Shown here piece after piece: positions 12,369 to 22,636 of a DNA stretch of 64,000 bases. The notes beneath the pieces were generated by a model. It was not told where the DNA came from. It ran no database searches and saw nothing but the letters and a program-made list of their open reading frames with translations. Location: contig CM071596.1 in the NCBI GenBank assembly GCA_036435485.1, positions 62,483,001-62,547,000 on the forward strand. Direction: 5' to 3'. Each line of letters opens with the position of its first letter. The first letter of the stretch is position 1. A program made the translations under genes and the position numbers. Source of the DNA: Saposhnikovia divaricata. Lineage: Eukaryota > Streptophyta > Magnoliopsida > Apiales > Apiaceae.

Positions 12369-13600
12369 TGTTGAGTATTGAATACAGTAAAAGAATACAG
12401 AGGGGGGGGGTGAATGGATTCTTGAATTTTTCTTCGGTTTTGAATCTTTGCAGCAAGATAAGTGATGAGTGTGTGAGATATGAAGATGCGGATAATTAAA
12501 CACAAACACAACACAATATCACTTTAATCTAATATTTTATTAGATAAAGATTTTGCTACAATCTGTGAATACAAATGATAGTATTCTCAGCTTCGTTTTT
12601 CTCAGAGAGATATTTTCTGGATATTTTTGAGAAACTTCAAAACCTTAACAGCTAAGGAAGTGAGGCTGTATCCTTATAGACATGGATACACCCACTTGCT
12701 ACAAATGAGGTAGGTAAAACAAAAGCACTTTCCAGTCTGTCTATCTCATTTTAGTAAGAGTCCAAACGGCTACAGATTTGACTTTGAAAAGCCTGTTTAG
12801 ATCCACTTCTTCAGCTCCTTGTCCCTTGTCTTATCTCTCCAAGCTTCTTTGTAGGCTTTCCAGCATGCTTTATAGGACAGAGTCAAATAAAGCGTGCTGG
12901 CTTGTTGCAGGTTTCTGACTTGTACAATTCTTCAGTATTTTGTCCTCAAGAATGTATTCGAGAAGTGACTAAGTGAGTGATTCGAGAACTGGAGTTGACT
13001 TGATCGATAACTCTGAGTTCTCGAATAGTGTTATCTTGACATATCGAATCACTTCTCGAATAGCTCTTTTCTCTGGGACTCCTTGAGATATCGAATAGAG
13101 CATTTTGACATATCGAATCCCTGAGATATCGAACAGAGCATTTTGACATATCGAATCCCTGAGATATCGAATAGAGCATTTTGACATATCGAATCCCTGA
13201 GATATCGAATAACATATTGAGAGATATCGAATAGTGTCTTCTGAGATATCGAATCTCTGACTTCTCGAATGCTAGACTTCTCGAATAGACAAATGTACTT
13301 CTCGAATTGGTACTTAGGCAAATTCTTCATTTCTTCAAATCCCAACTGTGATTATTTGGTAGTCTTTATCTCCTTGCTTGAGGCATGAACCTTGGAACTT
13401 CTTTCAAGCATTATTCTTGACTTTATAATTACAGTAACACAACTAGAATTTGATGCCTATTACAAGTACAGAACAAATAGAAACTCTACAACTAGAGGTT
13501 CCCTCAGTTAAGAGGTCATGTAGGTAATGCATAGCATTACACATACTTAGGCTTGTTATTAGATGTATAGATGTATTCAGGCATGCCTCTGTGACTAACA
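12369..13600 (-). repeat. SIRE-A 3' LTR (1232 bp)
   Basis: On the plus strand it starts TGTTGAGTATTGAATACAG and ends TGTGACTAACA, so on the sense strand it runs TG...CA. It has eight bases (ATGTATAG around 13564-13571) that are absent from the other LTR, and A instead of G near 13212. Short ORFs here are produced by the internal tandem repeats and are not genes. Confidence 0.95.
13084..13197. repeat. 38-bp tandem repeat x3 in SIRE-A LTR
   Basis: The unit TGAGATATCGAATAGAG/CATTTTGACATATCGAATCCC is present three times with one difference (GAATAG to GAACAG), followed by degenerate partial units to about 13260. Each unit has two ATATCGAAT sites. The same array is at 25875-25988 in the other LTR. 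Confidence 0.93.
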
Positions 13601-13611
13601 ATCTCCCCCAA
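13601..13611 (-). other. SIRE-A polypurine tract
   Basis: On the sense strand TTTGGGGGAGAT directly precedes the 3' LTR (TGTTAGTC). This is the purine-rich primer site for plus-strand DNA synthesis. Confidence 0.9.
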
Positions 13612-13759
13612 ATTGTGAGTAAGACCCTTAGTCACAATTTCATGTCTGATAACAAGCCTATCATACATAAAGATAAAACTTGACAGTACAGGTATGAATT
13701 GACATTAGCAATTTGGATAGAACTACAGAGTGAGTAATCTTACAGCCTATGATGAAGAA

Positions 13760-16700
13760 CTAGCCATTGTCTTTTGATTCCCTTTCCATAGCTTTGGCTT
13801 GAAATTCATCATATTCTTTCTCTCTTCTTTCTTTCTCCTTCCTTGTATTCTCATCCATAGCTTTTATTATTTCTGCCATAGCATCCAATTCTTCAAGCAA
13901 AATTGAGTCTTTGAAATCTTCAAGTACTGGTTCCAGAATATTTGCAGGATAGTGGTTGAGTAGATTCATTCTAATGTTGACTTGATTTCCATTCCTCCTC
14001 CTATACTTTACCATGTAGGGGTTGAACTGAACTCTACACAAGCCCTTTTTCCTCAGCTTTTCTGCTTCACTTTCCAGTCTCTCAATTTCTCTCTCCCTTG
14101 CCAGCCATTTCTCAAAACACTCTTTTCTGACTTTTTCTTCATGATCTCTCTTCATTTTCACAAAATCAATTAGCTCCAGTTTCCATACTCTCTCCACTTT
14201 ATCTTCTGAGCTCAACAGTGCAATGATTCTCTCTATGTCATATAGCTTGCCCCAGTGTTGACATCCTCCTTGTTTGAATTTCTCCTCCCTTCCATCAGAA
14301 TATTTAATCTCAAGGCAATTATCAACAATGGCAACATGATAGATTCTTTGAGCTTGCAAAAATTGCAGTTGGTCTACATCATAATCTTCATCTAGTGGTT
14401 GGAGTTTTAGGCCTGGATAGATTGTCAGGGTTTTTGATGTGGTTGGCTTTGATTTCCTTACAGCTTGCTTGAACTTGATTCTTTTTACATGATTACTTGG
14501 CAGCAGTATGTGACCTTTGTTTGTAGACCATTGTAGTATCCCATTAGCAGTTTGCTTTTTGAAACATACAGATGGTTTCTTGACTTGAATCTTCTTCTCT
14601 TCTTGAGGTGGCAAGACAGTTGCAGAAGCCATAGATGCAAATTTTGAAAGGTCACTACTGGCAGCATTCACCCTAGACTTAGAGTCTTGTGTTGTGGTGA
14701 GGTTACTGTCAGCAATGCCTGAGGCTTGCTGTCTTCCACTTTTCCTCTCAGAGCCTTTACCTTGATCATCATCATTCTTCCTCTTCTCATCATCCTTCTT
14801 CTTCTTCTTGTCTTCATCACCCTTATTACTCCTGTGATGTCTTCTCCTTCCATCACTTTTATCTTCATCCTTGTCTTGATCTTTGCTTGGGTTGAACTTA
14901 GCAGTCTCAGATACAATGCCAGTTGCAATATATGACCTGAGATAAGATATAGCTTCTAATTCTTCTGCTGTTCTTGATCCCTTCTTCTTGATCAGTTTCT
15001 CAATGATGGCTATGATGAGATTTTTATTTTGAGGAGTTAGATGCTTAGGAATGACCAGCTGCTTGATATCTTCAATTCTTGTTCCAGCCTGGTAGATAAT
15101 AGTTCTAGGATCTGTGAAAACTTCAGGTAGCCTTGAAGGTTGACCATTCCTCAATTCATCATGAAGACTCTTGTTGTTCTCATTTCCCTTCTCAATTAGT
15201 CCAAGGAGCACATTCACTTCTGAGTGCTTTAGACTCTGTAGAGTATTGATGGTTAAGTGCCATATCTTGTTCTTTCCTACCATCAATATCTCCTTGAGCC
15301 ATAGATCATTAAGCCTCCTTGGTACTACAGTGAGACAGTCAATCTGACTCTTCAAACTCTCATGATATAGCAGAGCATCACCAGCCTGTTCTCTAGAGAC
15401 TTTCAGAAGCTCCAAGAATGCATCATCATGATAGACATTTGAGTTTGCAATTTCTTGTAGCTTGGCCTCAGTGACCACTTTCACTTCTACTGGCTTGGCA
15501 CTCTTAGATATTGAGATTTGAGGCTTGTCAGATGGCATACTCCCTGCAACCACTGTGGTTGTGATAGACTGCCTTTGACCATCAGGAGTAGTGATGTGCA
15601 CAGTTGGTAGAGTGACAACTGGCAGAGAAGTGGGAGGCTCATCAACTTTGTCCTTTCCTTTTCCAGGCACATGAGTAGTAGATTTCAAAGTTCTCTGATG
15701 GCCACCCTCAGTGATCTTGATGCCCTTTTCTAGTGGTCTCTCCCCCTTTGGATTTGAGTTCTTTGATATCCTCTTCTCCCCCTTAGGCTTGTTGACAGAC
15801 ACAGGGACTGTAGGATGCACCTTTGGAGTTGAAGATTCATCAGGTAGAGGGAGACCCATGTGCTTCATCATTGCAGACAACATTGATTGTTGATGCAGAA
15901 GAACATCAGCTGTGGTGGTGGCTTGAGTGTTCAACTGCTCAGTCAGAGTTGTCACAGTGTCTGTAAGATGAGCATTGGACTTGTGAAGAGAGACTACCTC
16001 CTTTTCAAGAGTATCCACTTTAGTGAAGAGTTCATTGGCCTTAAAACCAGATAGGGATTGATCCTTCAGTCTCTGCACTTCGAACCTTGACATCTCATGC
16101 ACAGGAACCTCACTGACCAGCTTGTCTCCATATTGATTTGCAAAGAGGGTCCTGAGCATGGCATTGGCATCAGTTGTCTGATCTGATAGGGATTGAAATT
16201 TGTGCCCCAGACTTGTGACAGCATCCTTGAGAATAGCCAAGCCATTGTCCATCCTGGTGCAAGTAGCATTGCAGGTTCGAATGTCCTTGAGAACAGTCTC
16301 CAATTGAGGGAATTTAGCATCAAAAGTCCTCTTGATCTCATGCACCTCCTTGGTTGTAGCTGAACACACTTCATCAATTTCTGTCTTTAAGCCTTTACCA
16401 AGATAGTGTGCAGCCTTGAGAATGCCTTTATAGCTATCATTCACTGCTTCAAACACATCAGTAGGGTTGAGAGATTTGGCATTGGACCCTAGTGAAGTGA
16501 TGTACTCTTCTCTGAGATACTGGAGACCTTCTGAGAGAGGGATTGAATTGGTTCCTTGCAGCCAAGCATCGATATTCCCATCTCTCTCAGTTTCATCTAT
16601 GATTTTCTCCTTCTGTAGCTCTACATCCTCTTTGTGACATAGGAGAATAGCTTCATAGTCTGGATTGGGCATGTTTGCAGTGAGAAGGTGCTGAGCAATT

Positions 16701-18538
16701 TTTGTGAACTCAGGGATCTGATCCACAACTAAGCTTTGAAGTGCTTCAACCGTCAATTGTGGTGGAACAGACCCTGATCCTGAAGCACTGTCATGTTGCA
16801 CAGGCTTCAGCCATTGAGACAAAAAGTTAGAGCTAGAGCTAGGCTTGCTAGTCTCCTCAGTTACAGATGCAACTTCTGCAACCGGATGAACAGACTCTAC
16901 TACTGTTGTCTCCACAGAAGTGGGATGAGTTACAACAGTAGTTGACACAGGCACAGAGTCTCTAGTAAGAACTAATGAATCCTCTGTGTTTGTGATGGTG
17001 TCATTAGGATATGCCCCAGCATGCATTCCCTGACCATCCAAATGTGGTACCTGGGTGGTGAGCAAGGTGTCATGCACCAAGTCACTTGAATTCATTGGCT
17101 CATCAAAGGAAAAGAATTCTTGATGATCAATGCCTTGCTCCTCAATTGCTTGAGTTGCAGGCTTCAAAGAAATATGAGTGGTAGATTCTGAAAGAGAAGT
17201 GTGTTGTAGACAAGATTTTGGCAACTCCCCCTGAGAAATAGAGGGAGTTTCAGTTATGATGTGCTCTCCACTCAGTGTTGTGCCAGCCTTATCACTCCCT
17301 TGTGCTGACTCTTTACAGATAGGTGCATTGGGGAGGATGCTTGATTCTATAGATGCATCCTGTTGAGAGGAAACATCTAGTGAGCTGTGTGCCCCTGATT
17401 TTACAACTTCAGCCATTTGAGTGACTGAAGAGGTGGTTTTAGACTTCTTCTTCTTCTTTAGGCTTATGATAGGTAACTCAGGTATCTCACTTTCTAGCCC
17501 TAGTTCTACAGCCAAGGCTGCTTCAGTTAAGATTTCTAAGGGTTCAGAAGCAACCTGTTTTCTCTTCTTTTTACTAACATCACCCTTTTGAGAGGATGAT
17601 GCAGTTGGCTCTTTGCTGGATAGAGTGTTTGGCTGAGGGGGTTGGTTAGCAGGCCTTGGGTTAGCACTTTGTTCTCCTTGCTTAGGCTGTGCTAACTGAG
17701 ATTTTGAATCAAATATTGGCATGTTGTGGGGGTAAGACCTAAACAAACCCTCCATGTGGGGAGTTATGTTAAGTCTTACATCCACATCATTCCTAGTCTC
17801 CAAATTACCAAAAATGAGTTTGGTCATGGACCTAGGATAGCCTATTTTACTCTTATCTGCTCCAGGCAATTCAATCAATGAAGCATTTTTAAAGTTGAGT
17901 ACTGATTGAATAAAGCGAGGAAAGAAAATTTCATTACCTCTCTTGGCTGTGGTCTGACCAAGTCTCCCATAGAGTTCCTGTAGGATGAGAAGTCCAACAT
18001 CTATCTTTCTCCCATTAGCCAAGGCATAGGCAAGCTGCTGCACGGGTGTACTAATCTGATCAAAGCTTGATTTCCGTGCAGTGAATACATGAAGGAGTGT
18101 AGCAAATACAAAGCTCCATTCTTTCCTTAAGAACTTCCTATTCAACTTTCCCAGCTTGATAGTATCAGAGTAGTTGATGAAGTCAAAGAATTCTTCCAAC
18201 TCATCATTGGAGGCCAGAGCATCATACGTCTCTTGTTGCATATCCAAGGCTTGATTCATGTCTGCAGTGGTGATAGTGATATCCTCTCCTTGAATCTTGC
18301 AGTGAACAATATAAGAAGTGATAGCATTCTCAAGAGCGATGACCTCCACAGTAGCAGTCCTCCAGAATTGTTCCAATAGATCTATGTACAGAGTTGGGTT
18401 GGCTGAGAGCGCACTCTTGATGTATGATTCAGACAACCACCGAACAAAGCACTTGAAATTGGCATTCGGTGCTTCCACATCACTGGTGATTGCGATGAAA
18501 TTAGTTTGGGATGGTATGGTGAGTTGAGTGTTTGCCAT
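13760..18538 (-). CDS. SIRE-A ORF3, 1592 aa, putative plant transposon protein (env position), function unknown
   Basis: A single intact frame from ATG 18538 (MANTQLTIPSQ). Residues about 25-230 form a compact domain with FLRKEWSF (136-143), FDQISTPVQQLAYAL and KIDVGLLILQEL. This domain is shared with ORF3 of SIRE-B at 58859. Next come a long Ser/Thr/Pro-rich, probably disordered part with basic KKKKRK patches, a helical coiled-coil part (about 690-930), a second variable part, a Lys/Asp-rich block (DEDKKKKKDDEKRKNDDD) and a basic coiled-coil C-terminus (REREIERLESEAEKLRKK, VKYRRRNGNQVN). I see no signal peptide or clear membrane segment, so the label envelope-like rests on position alone. 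Basic patches suggest nucleic acid or nuclear association. Its product may be structural, nuclear or regulatory. Confidence 0.85.
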   Translation of the reverse strand: MANTQLTIPSQTNFIAITSDVEAPNANFKCFVRWLSESYIKSALSANPTLYIDLLEQFWRTATVEVIALENAITSYIVHCKIQGEDITITTADMNQALDMQQETYDALASNDELEEFFDFINYSDTIKLGKLNRKFLRKEWSFVFATLLHVFTARKSSFDQISTPVQQLAYALANGRKIDVGLLILQELYGRLGQTTAKRGNEIFFPRFIQSVLNFKNASLIELPGADKSKIGYPRSMTKLIFGNLETRNDVDVRLNITPHMEGLFRSYPHNMPIFDSKSQLAQPKQGEQSANPRPANQPPQPNTLSSKEPTASSSQKGDVSKKKRKQVASEPLEILTEAALAVELGLESEIPELPIISLKKKKKSKTTSSVTQMAEVVKSGAHSSLDVSSQQDASIESSILPNAPICKESAQGSDKAGTTLSGEHIITETPSISQGELPKSCLQHTSLSESTTHISLKPATQAIEEQGIDHQEFFSFDEPMNSSDLVHDTLLTTQVPHLDGQGMHAGAYPNDTITNTEDSLVLTRDSVPVSTTVVTHPTSVETTVVESVHPVAEVASVTEETSKPSSSSNFLSQWLKPVQHDSASGSGSVPPQLTVEALQSLVVDQIPEFTKIAQHLLTANMPNPDYEAILLCHKEDVELQKEKIIDETERDGNIDAWLQGTNSIPLSEGLQYLREEYITSLGSNAKSLNPTDVFEAVNDSYKGILKAAHYLGKGLKTEIDEVCSATTKEVHEIKRTFDAKFPQLETVLKDIRTCNATCTRMDNGLAILKDAVTSLGHKFQSLSDQTTDANAMLRTLFANQYGDKLVSEVPVHEMSRFEVQRLKDQSLSGFKANELFTKVDTLEKEVVSLHKSNAHLTDTVTTLTEQLNTQATTTADVLLHQQSMLSAMMKHMGLPLPDESSTPKVHPTVPVSVNKPKGEKRISKNSNPKGERPLEKGIKITEGGHQRTLKSTTHVPGKGKDKVDEPPTSLPVVTLPTVHITTPDGQRQSITTTVVAGSMPSDKPQISISKSAKPVEVKVVTEAKLQEIANSNVYHDDAFLELLKVSREQAGDALLYHESLKSQIDCLTVVPRRLNDLWLKEILMVGKNKIWHLTINTLQSLKHSEVNVLLGLIEKGNENNKSLHDELRNGQPSRLPEVFTDPRTIIYQAGTRIEDIKQLVIPKHLTPQNKNLIIAIIEKLIKKKGSRTAEELEAISYLRSYIATGIVSETAKFNPSKDQDKDEDKSDGRRRHHRSNKGDEDKKKKKDDEKRKNDDDQGKGSERKSGRQQASGIADSNLTTTQDSKSRVNAASSDLSKFASMASATVLPPQEEKKIQVKKPSVCFKKQTANGILQWSTNKGHILLPSNHVKRIKFKQAVRKSKPTTSKTLTIYPGLKLQPLDEDYDVDQLQFLQAQRIYHVAIVDNCLEIKYSDGREEKFKQGGCQHWGKLYDIERIIALLSSEDKVERVWKLELIDFVKMKRDHEEKVRKECFEKWLAREREIERLESEAEKLRKKGLCRVQFNPYMVKYRRRNGNQVNIRMNLLNHYPANILEPVLEDFKDSILLEELDAMAEIIKAMDENTRKEKERREKEYDEFQAKAMERESKDNG

Positions 18539-19375
18539 TTGGGTAGAGAAGAGAAGAGAATTAGGATTGAAGAAGAAATTCGCAGTTAGGGTTTTTCAGA
18601 GGTTTCAGGAGTTGAGGTGCTTGAGAAATCGAACGAAATGAATTGAATAGTTGTGAAGTTGTATATATATATATGAATGTCTTGAGTTGTCGATAGATAA
18701 GTGTTCTGTAGCGACAAGTCATTCGAGAAGTATGAAACAACTATTCGAGAAGTCAAGAAAGGCTTATTCGATATCTCAGGCAGTTTTTAACTCACAGCTG
18801 GCAGTGATTTAACTCAGAAAATAATTCAAAGTTAAGAATATATTTTTATGAGTGAAATGAAGGTTTGAATATAAATCCAAAAAGCGATTAAGTGTCAGCG
18901 AAAAATCAGCCTTTTCAAATGATTCGATAACTCAAATGCAGTATTCGAGAACTCTATCATTAGAGAACTAAAATACTCTATTCGAGAACTCAAAGTGTGC
19001 TATTCGATTTCTCTAAAAGACACTATTCGAGAACTCAAGAGGGTTCTAGATAGGCCTATTCGAGAACTCGAGCCAAGACATAACAATGAACCATTCGAGA
19101 AGTCTGACTTATCGAACTATACTTTTCACTCATAAAGTTCAATTTCCACTATCCTTTAAAATTTACTAGAAATATTCATTGACGAATATTCTACCAAATT
19201 AAATAGTGGTTCACTCAAAATTTCACAGAAATTTCAAGCTAAAGATGTATGATTTTCAACATGTGCAGCATTGGAATATTTATACATCATACTCCAGCCA
19301 ATACTTACTTCAGAAATATTAGGCATTTGATAAAGTAAGTATTTACTGCTGCAACAATCTAGTTGATATATTCAC
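18539..19375 (-). promoter_or_regulatory. SIRE-A pol-ORF3 spacer: inverted TCGAAT motif array and promoter-like leader
   Basis: This is non-coding spacer between pol and ORF3. On the plus strand, 18718-19115 holds about ten ATTCGAGAA(C/G)T or ATTCGATAT/ATTCGATAA sites. They lie in the opposite orientation to the TTCTCGAAT/ATATCGAAT sites dominating the LTR. On the sense strand a TATATATATATATA run at about 18674-18661 lies about 125 nt upstream of the ORF3 ATG. It is followed by a CT-rich leader with a telo-box (AAACCCTAA, about 18595-18587). This resembles a plant core promoter and 5' UTR, so ORF3 may have its own transcript (inference). Confidence 0.6.
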
Positions 19376-22300
19376 TCAGCCAGAATTTGAAGAATTCAGC
19401 ATTCCAATCTCACTAACCAACCTTGTGAAGGTGGCTTCATCTAATGGCTTAGTGAATATGTCAGCTAGTTGTTTCTCTGTGGGAACATAATGTAACTCAA
19501 TGGTTCCATTAGTTGCATGCTCCCTTATGAAATGATATCTGATGTCAATGTGCTTTGTCCTAGAATGATTGACAGGATTGGCAACTATAGAGATTGCACT
19601 TGTGTTGTCACACATGATAGGAATTCTTTCCAACACAAGTCCATAATCTCTAAGTTGGTTTCTAATCCAAAGCACTTGAGCACAGCAACTTCCAGCAGCT
19701 ATGTATTCAGCTTCAGCTGTGGAAGTTGACACAGATTGTTGTTTCTTGCTGTACCAAGAGACTAACCTTTGTCCAAGAAACTGGCAGCTACCTGATGTGC
19801 TTTTCCTATCCACTCTGCATCCAGCATAATCAGCATCAGAATAACCAACCAGATTGAACCCTGTGTCCTTAGGATACCATAACCCTAAGTTTGGTGTGCC
19901 TTTCAGATATTTGAAGATCCTTTTTATTGCTATCATGTGTGATTCCTTTGGGTTTGATTGAAACCTTGCACATAAGCATGTAGCAAACATGATATCTGGC
20001 CTACTAGCAGTGAGGTAGAGTAGAGAACCAACCATGCCTCTGTAGATTGAGATATCTACCTTTTTGCCCTTAGCATCATCATCTAACTTGGTGGCAGTGG
20101 CCATGGGTGTCTTCGCAGGTGAACATTCTTCCAAATCAAATTTCTTCAGTAAATCTTTAATGTATTTGGTTTGGCTTATAAAAATGCCATCCTTCCTTTG
20201 ACTAACTTGCAGTCCAAGAAAGAATGTTAATTCTCCCATCATACTCATCTCATATCTGCTTTGCATGAGCTTAGAGAATTTTTCACACAGCTTCTCATTT
20301 GTAGAGCCAAATATGATATCATCCACATAGATTTGAACTAGGATAATATCATCATCATGTTTCTTGTAGAACAGTGTCTTGTCCAGTGTGCCTCTAGTGA
20401 ATTGATTCTCCAGTAGAAATTGTGATAGTGTGTCATACCATGCCCTGGGAGCTTGCTTGAGTCCATACAATGCTTTAAGTAATCTGTAGACAAAGTGGGG
20501 AAACTGTGGATCCTCAAAGCCAGGTGGCTGTTGCACATATACTTCTTCTTCCAACTCCCCATTCAGGAATGCACTCTTGACATCCATTTGATAGACCTTG
20601 AAATTAGAATGTGCAGCAAATGCCAAGAAAATTCTGATGGCTTCTAGTCTAGCAACAGGGGCAAAGGTCTCATCATAGTCAATACCTTCCTGTTGAGAGT
20701 ATCCTTTTGCAACCAACCTTGCTTTGTTCCTTATGACTACACCATTTTCATCCATCTTATTCCTTAGAACCCATTTAGTTCCAACAACGGTTCTATCCTT
20801 TGGTGCAGGCACTAGTTCCCATACTTTGCTCCTCTCAAATTGATTTAGCTCCTCTTGCATAGCAATTATCCAGTCAGGATCCAACAATGCATCATCAAGT
20901 TTCTTAGGCTCAACTTGGGATAGAAAGCAGCCATAGAGACATTCATTTATGGTTGCTCTCCTTGTCCTTACTCCTGCATTTGGATTTCCAATTATCTGAT
21001 CTGCAGTGTGTGATCTATCCCATTTCCTTGTATGTTCAGATTGATTTCTCATCCTTGATGTTGCTTCATCATTTAGATCATGATCATCTACATTTCCTCC
21101 CCCTGTGAAGTTGTCACTCCTCACAGGTGTATCTTGGATGCTTGTTTCTTCATTGTTGGTTGACACAGGTTCTTCATTCACTTGAGTTTGTTGGATTATG
21201 AGTTCAGATTCACTTTCAATCTCCTCATCAGAATCATCTAGATTGTCAAACCTCAAGGGATCTTTATCTTCATCATTGGCTTCTTCTAATCCAGGTAGTT
21301 TGATGTCATCAAATGTTACATCTGTGCTCTCCATTACTTTCTTTTGACAAATGACATAAACTTTGTATGCAATTCTTTCCATAGAATAGCCAAGAAAGAT
21401 TCCTTCAAATGCCTTTGCATCAAACTTTCCAACATATTCTGAATTATCTTTTAGCACAAAGCACTTGCTTCCAAAAGTATGAACATACTTTAGAGTAGGC
21501 TTCTTTCCAGTCATCAAGTTGTAAGGTGTCTTTCCAGTGTTTTTGTTGATGAGGGTTCTGTTTTGGATGTAGCATGCAGTGCTCACAGCCTCAGCCCAAA
21601 AACATGTAGGCATCTTTGCATCAAGTAGCATTGTTCTAGCAGCCTCTATCAGAGTCCTATTCTTTCTCTCAACAACTCCATTTTGTTGTGGAGTCCTTGG
21701 AGCTGAGAATTGTTGAGAAATACCATTTTCTTTGCAGAATGCTCCAAGCATGGCATTTCTGAATTCTGTCCCATTATCACTTCTTAATGCAATCACACTT
21801 GCATTTATGGCCTTTGCTTCTTTGTCAACTTTCTTTATGTGCTCAATGATTACTTGTGGAGCCTCATCCTTTGATGCCAGAAATTCTACCCATGTATACC
21901 TTGTGAAATCATCAACCATCACTAGAGCATACTTCTTCCTTCCTAGTGACATAATATTGACAGGCCCAAACAAATCCATATGAATCAGTTGCAGGGGCTT
22001 GGTTATAGATGTCACTGTTTTTGACTTGTGGCTTGATCTTTTCATTTTTCCTTTTTGACACGCCTCACACACTCCTTCTTGACAGAATTCAAGTGTGGGC
22101 ATGCCTCTCACTAACTCCCTTTTGACTAGGGAATTAATGGCTTTGAAGTTCAGGTGTGATAGCTTCTTGTGCCACAGCCAACTGTCTTCATTTGATGCTT
22201 TTGAGTAGAAGCAACAAATTGTGTCCTTGCTTGCAGAGTCCATATTGGCTACAAACAGGCTTCCCTTCCTTACTCCAGACAGAGCAAAATCACCAGTCTT

Positions 22301-22636
22301 CTTGTGGGTGATCAAACATTCATCTTTGTCAAAGTTCACTTTGAAGCCTCTGTCAGTGAATTGACCAACACTCAGAAGATTATGCTTGAGCCCCTTGACC
22401 AGTGCTACATTCTCAATGATGACATTTCCAATTTCCAACTTGCCATATCCCAGTGTGTTGCCAATGCTGTCATCTCCAAAAGCAACCATTGGGCCAGCCT
22501 TTTCCTCATACTGTGATAGCAGGGCCATATCACCAGTCATATGATTTGAGCATCCACTGTCCAAAATCCACATGACCTTCTTTTTACTTTCTTTGCCCTG
22601 CAAACACAAAAGTATTACTTCTCCTTTGGTACCCAA
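19376..22636 (-). CDS. pol: SIRE-A pol: protease, integrase, reverse transcriptase, RNase H
   Basis: The frame is open over about 1086 codons and starts without an ATG (first codon in the open stretch is TTG). It lies in the -1 frame relative to gag and overlaps it, so expression needs frameshifting or another route. Domains in order: protease DSG in WILDSGCSNHMTGD; GAG-pre-integrase (LWHKKLSHLNF); integrase core with D-D-E context (MVDDFTRYTW, LRSDNGTEF, TPQQNGVVERKNRTL); RT (YQMDVKSAFLNG, ALYGLKQAPRAWY, catalytic YVDDIIFG); RNase H (YSDADYAGCRVDRKSTSG, STAEAEYIAAG, HSRTKHIDIRYHFIREH). All catalytic motifs are intact and the C-terminus is complete (ADIFTKPLDEATF). Confidence 0.95.
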   Translation of the reverse strand: MGTKGEVILLCLQGKESKKKVMWILDSGCSNHMTGDMALLSQYEEKAGPMVAFGDDSIGNTLGYGKLEIGNVIIENVALVKGLKHNLLSVGQFTDRGFKVNFDKDECLITHKKTGDFALSGVRKGSLFVANMDSASKDTICCFYSKASNEDSWLWHKKLSHLNFKAINSLVKRELVRGMPTLEFCQEGVCEACQKGKMKRSSHKSKTVTSITKPLQLIHMDLFGPVNIMSLGRKKYALVMVDDFTRYTWVEFLASKDEAPQVIIEHIKKVDKEAKAINASVIALRSDNGTEFRNAMLGAFCKENGISQQFSAPRTPQQNGVVERKNRTLIEAARTMLLDAKMPTCFWAEAVSTACYIQNRTLINKNTGKTPYNLMTGKKPTLKYVHTFGSKCFVLKDNSEYVGKFDAKAFEGIFLGYSMERIAYKVYVICQKKVMESTDVTFDDIKLPGLEEANDEDKDPLRFDNLDDSDEEIESESELIIQQTQVNEEPVSTNNEETSIQDTPVRSDNFTGGGNVDDHDLNDEATSRMRNQSEHTRKWDRSHTADQIIGNPNAGVRTRRATINECLYGCFLSQVEPKKLDDALLDPDWIIAMQEELNQFERSKVWELVPAPKDRTVVGTKWVLRNKMDENGVVIRNKARLVAKGYSQQEGIDYDETFAPVARLEAIRIFLAFAAHSNFKVYQMDVKSAFLNGELEEEVYVQQPPGFEDPQFPHFVYRLLKALYGLKQAPRAWYDTLSQFLLENQFTRGTLDKTLFYKKHDDDIILVQIYVDDIIFGSTNEKLCEKFSKLMQSRYEMSMMGELTFFLGLQVSQRKDGIFISQTKYIKDLLKKFDLEECSPAKTPMATATKLDDDAKGKKVDISIYRGMVGSLLYLTASRPDIMFATCLCARFQSNPKESHMIAIKRIFKYLKGTPNLGLWYPKDTGFNLVGYSDADYAGCRVDRKSTSGSCQFLGQRLVSWYSKKQQSVSTSTAEAEYIAAGSCCAQVLWIRNQLRDYGLVLERIPIMCDNTSAISIVANPVNHSRTKHIDIRYHFIREHATNGTIELHYVPTEKQLADIFTKPLDEATFTRLVSEIGMLNSSNSG

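Noticed and set aside
13084..13197. CRISPR-like array
   Set aside because: Contiguous tandem repeats without spacers, in a plant LTR; no cas genes.
12946..13345. Overlapping ORFs with ISGIRYVKM-type repeats (also 25737-26136)
   Set aside because: They are translations of the 38-bp LTR repeats in several frames, not genes.
14726..14935. Plus-strand Leu/Ile-rich ORF
   Set aside because: Antisense shadow of the Lys/Asp-rich block of SIRE-A ORF3.
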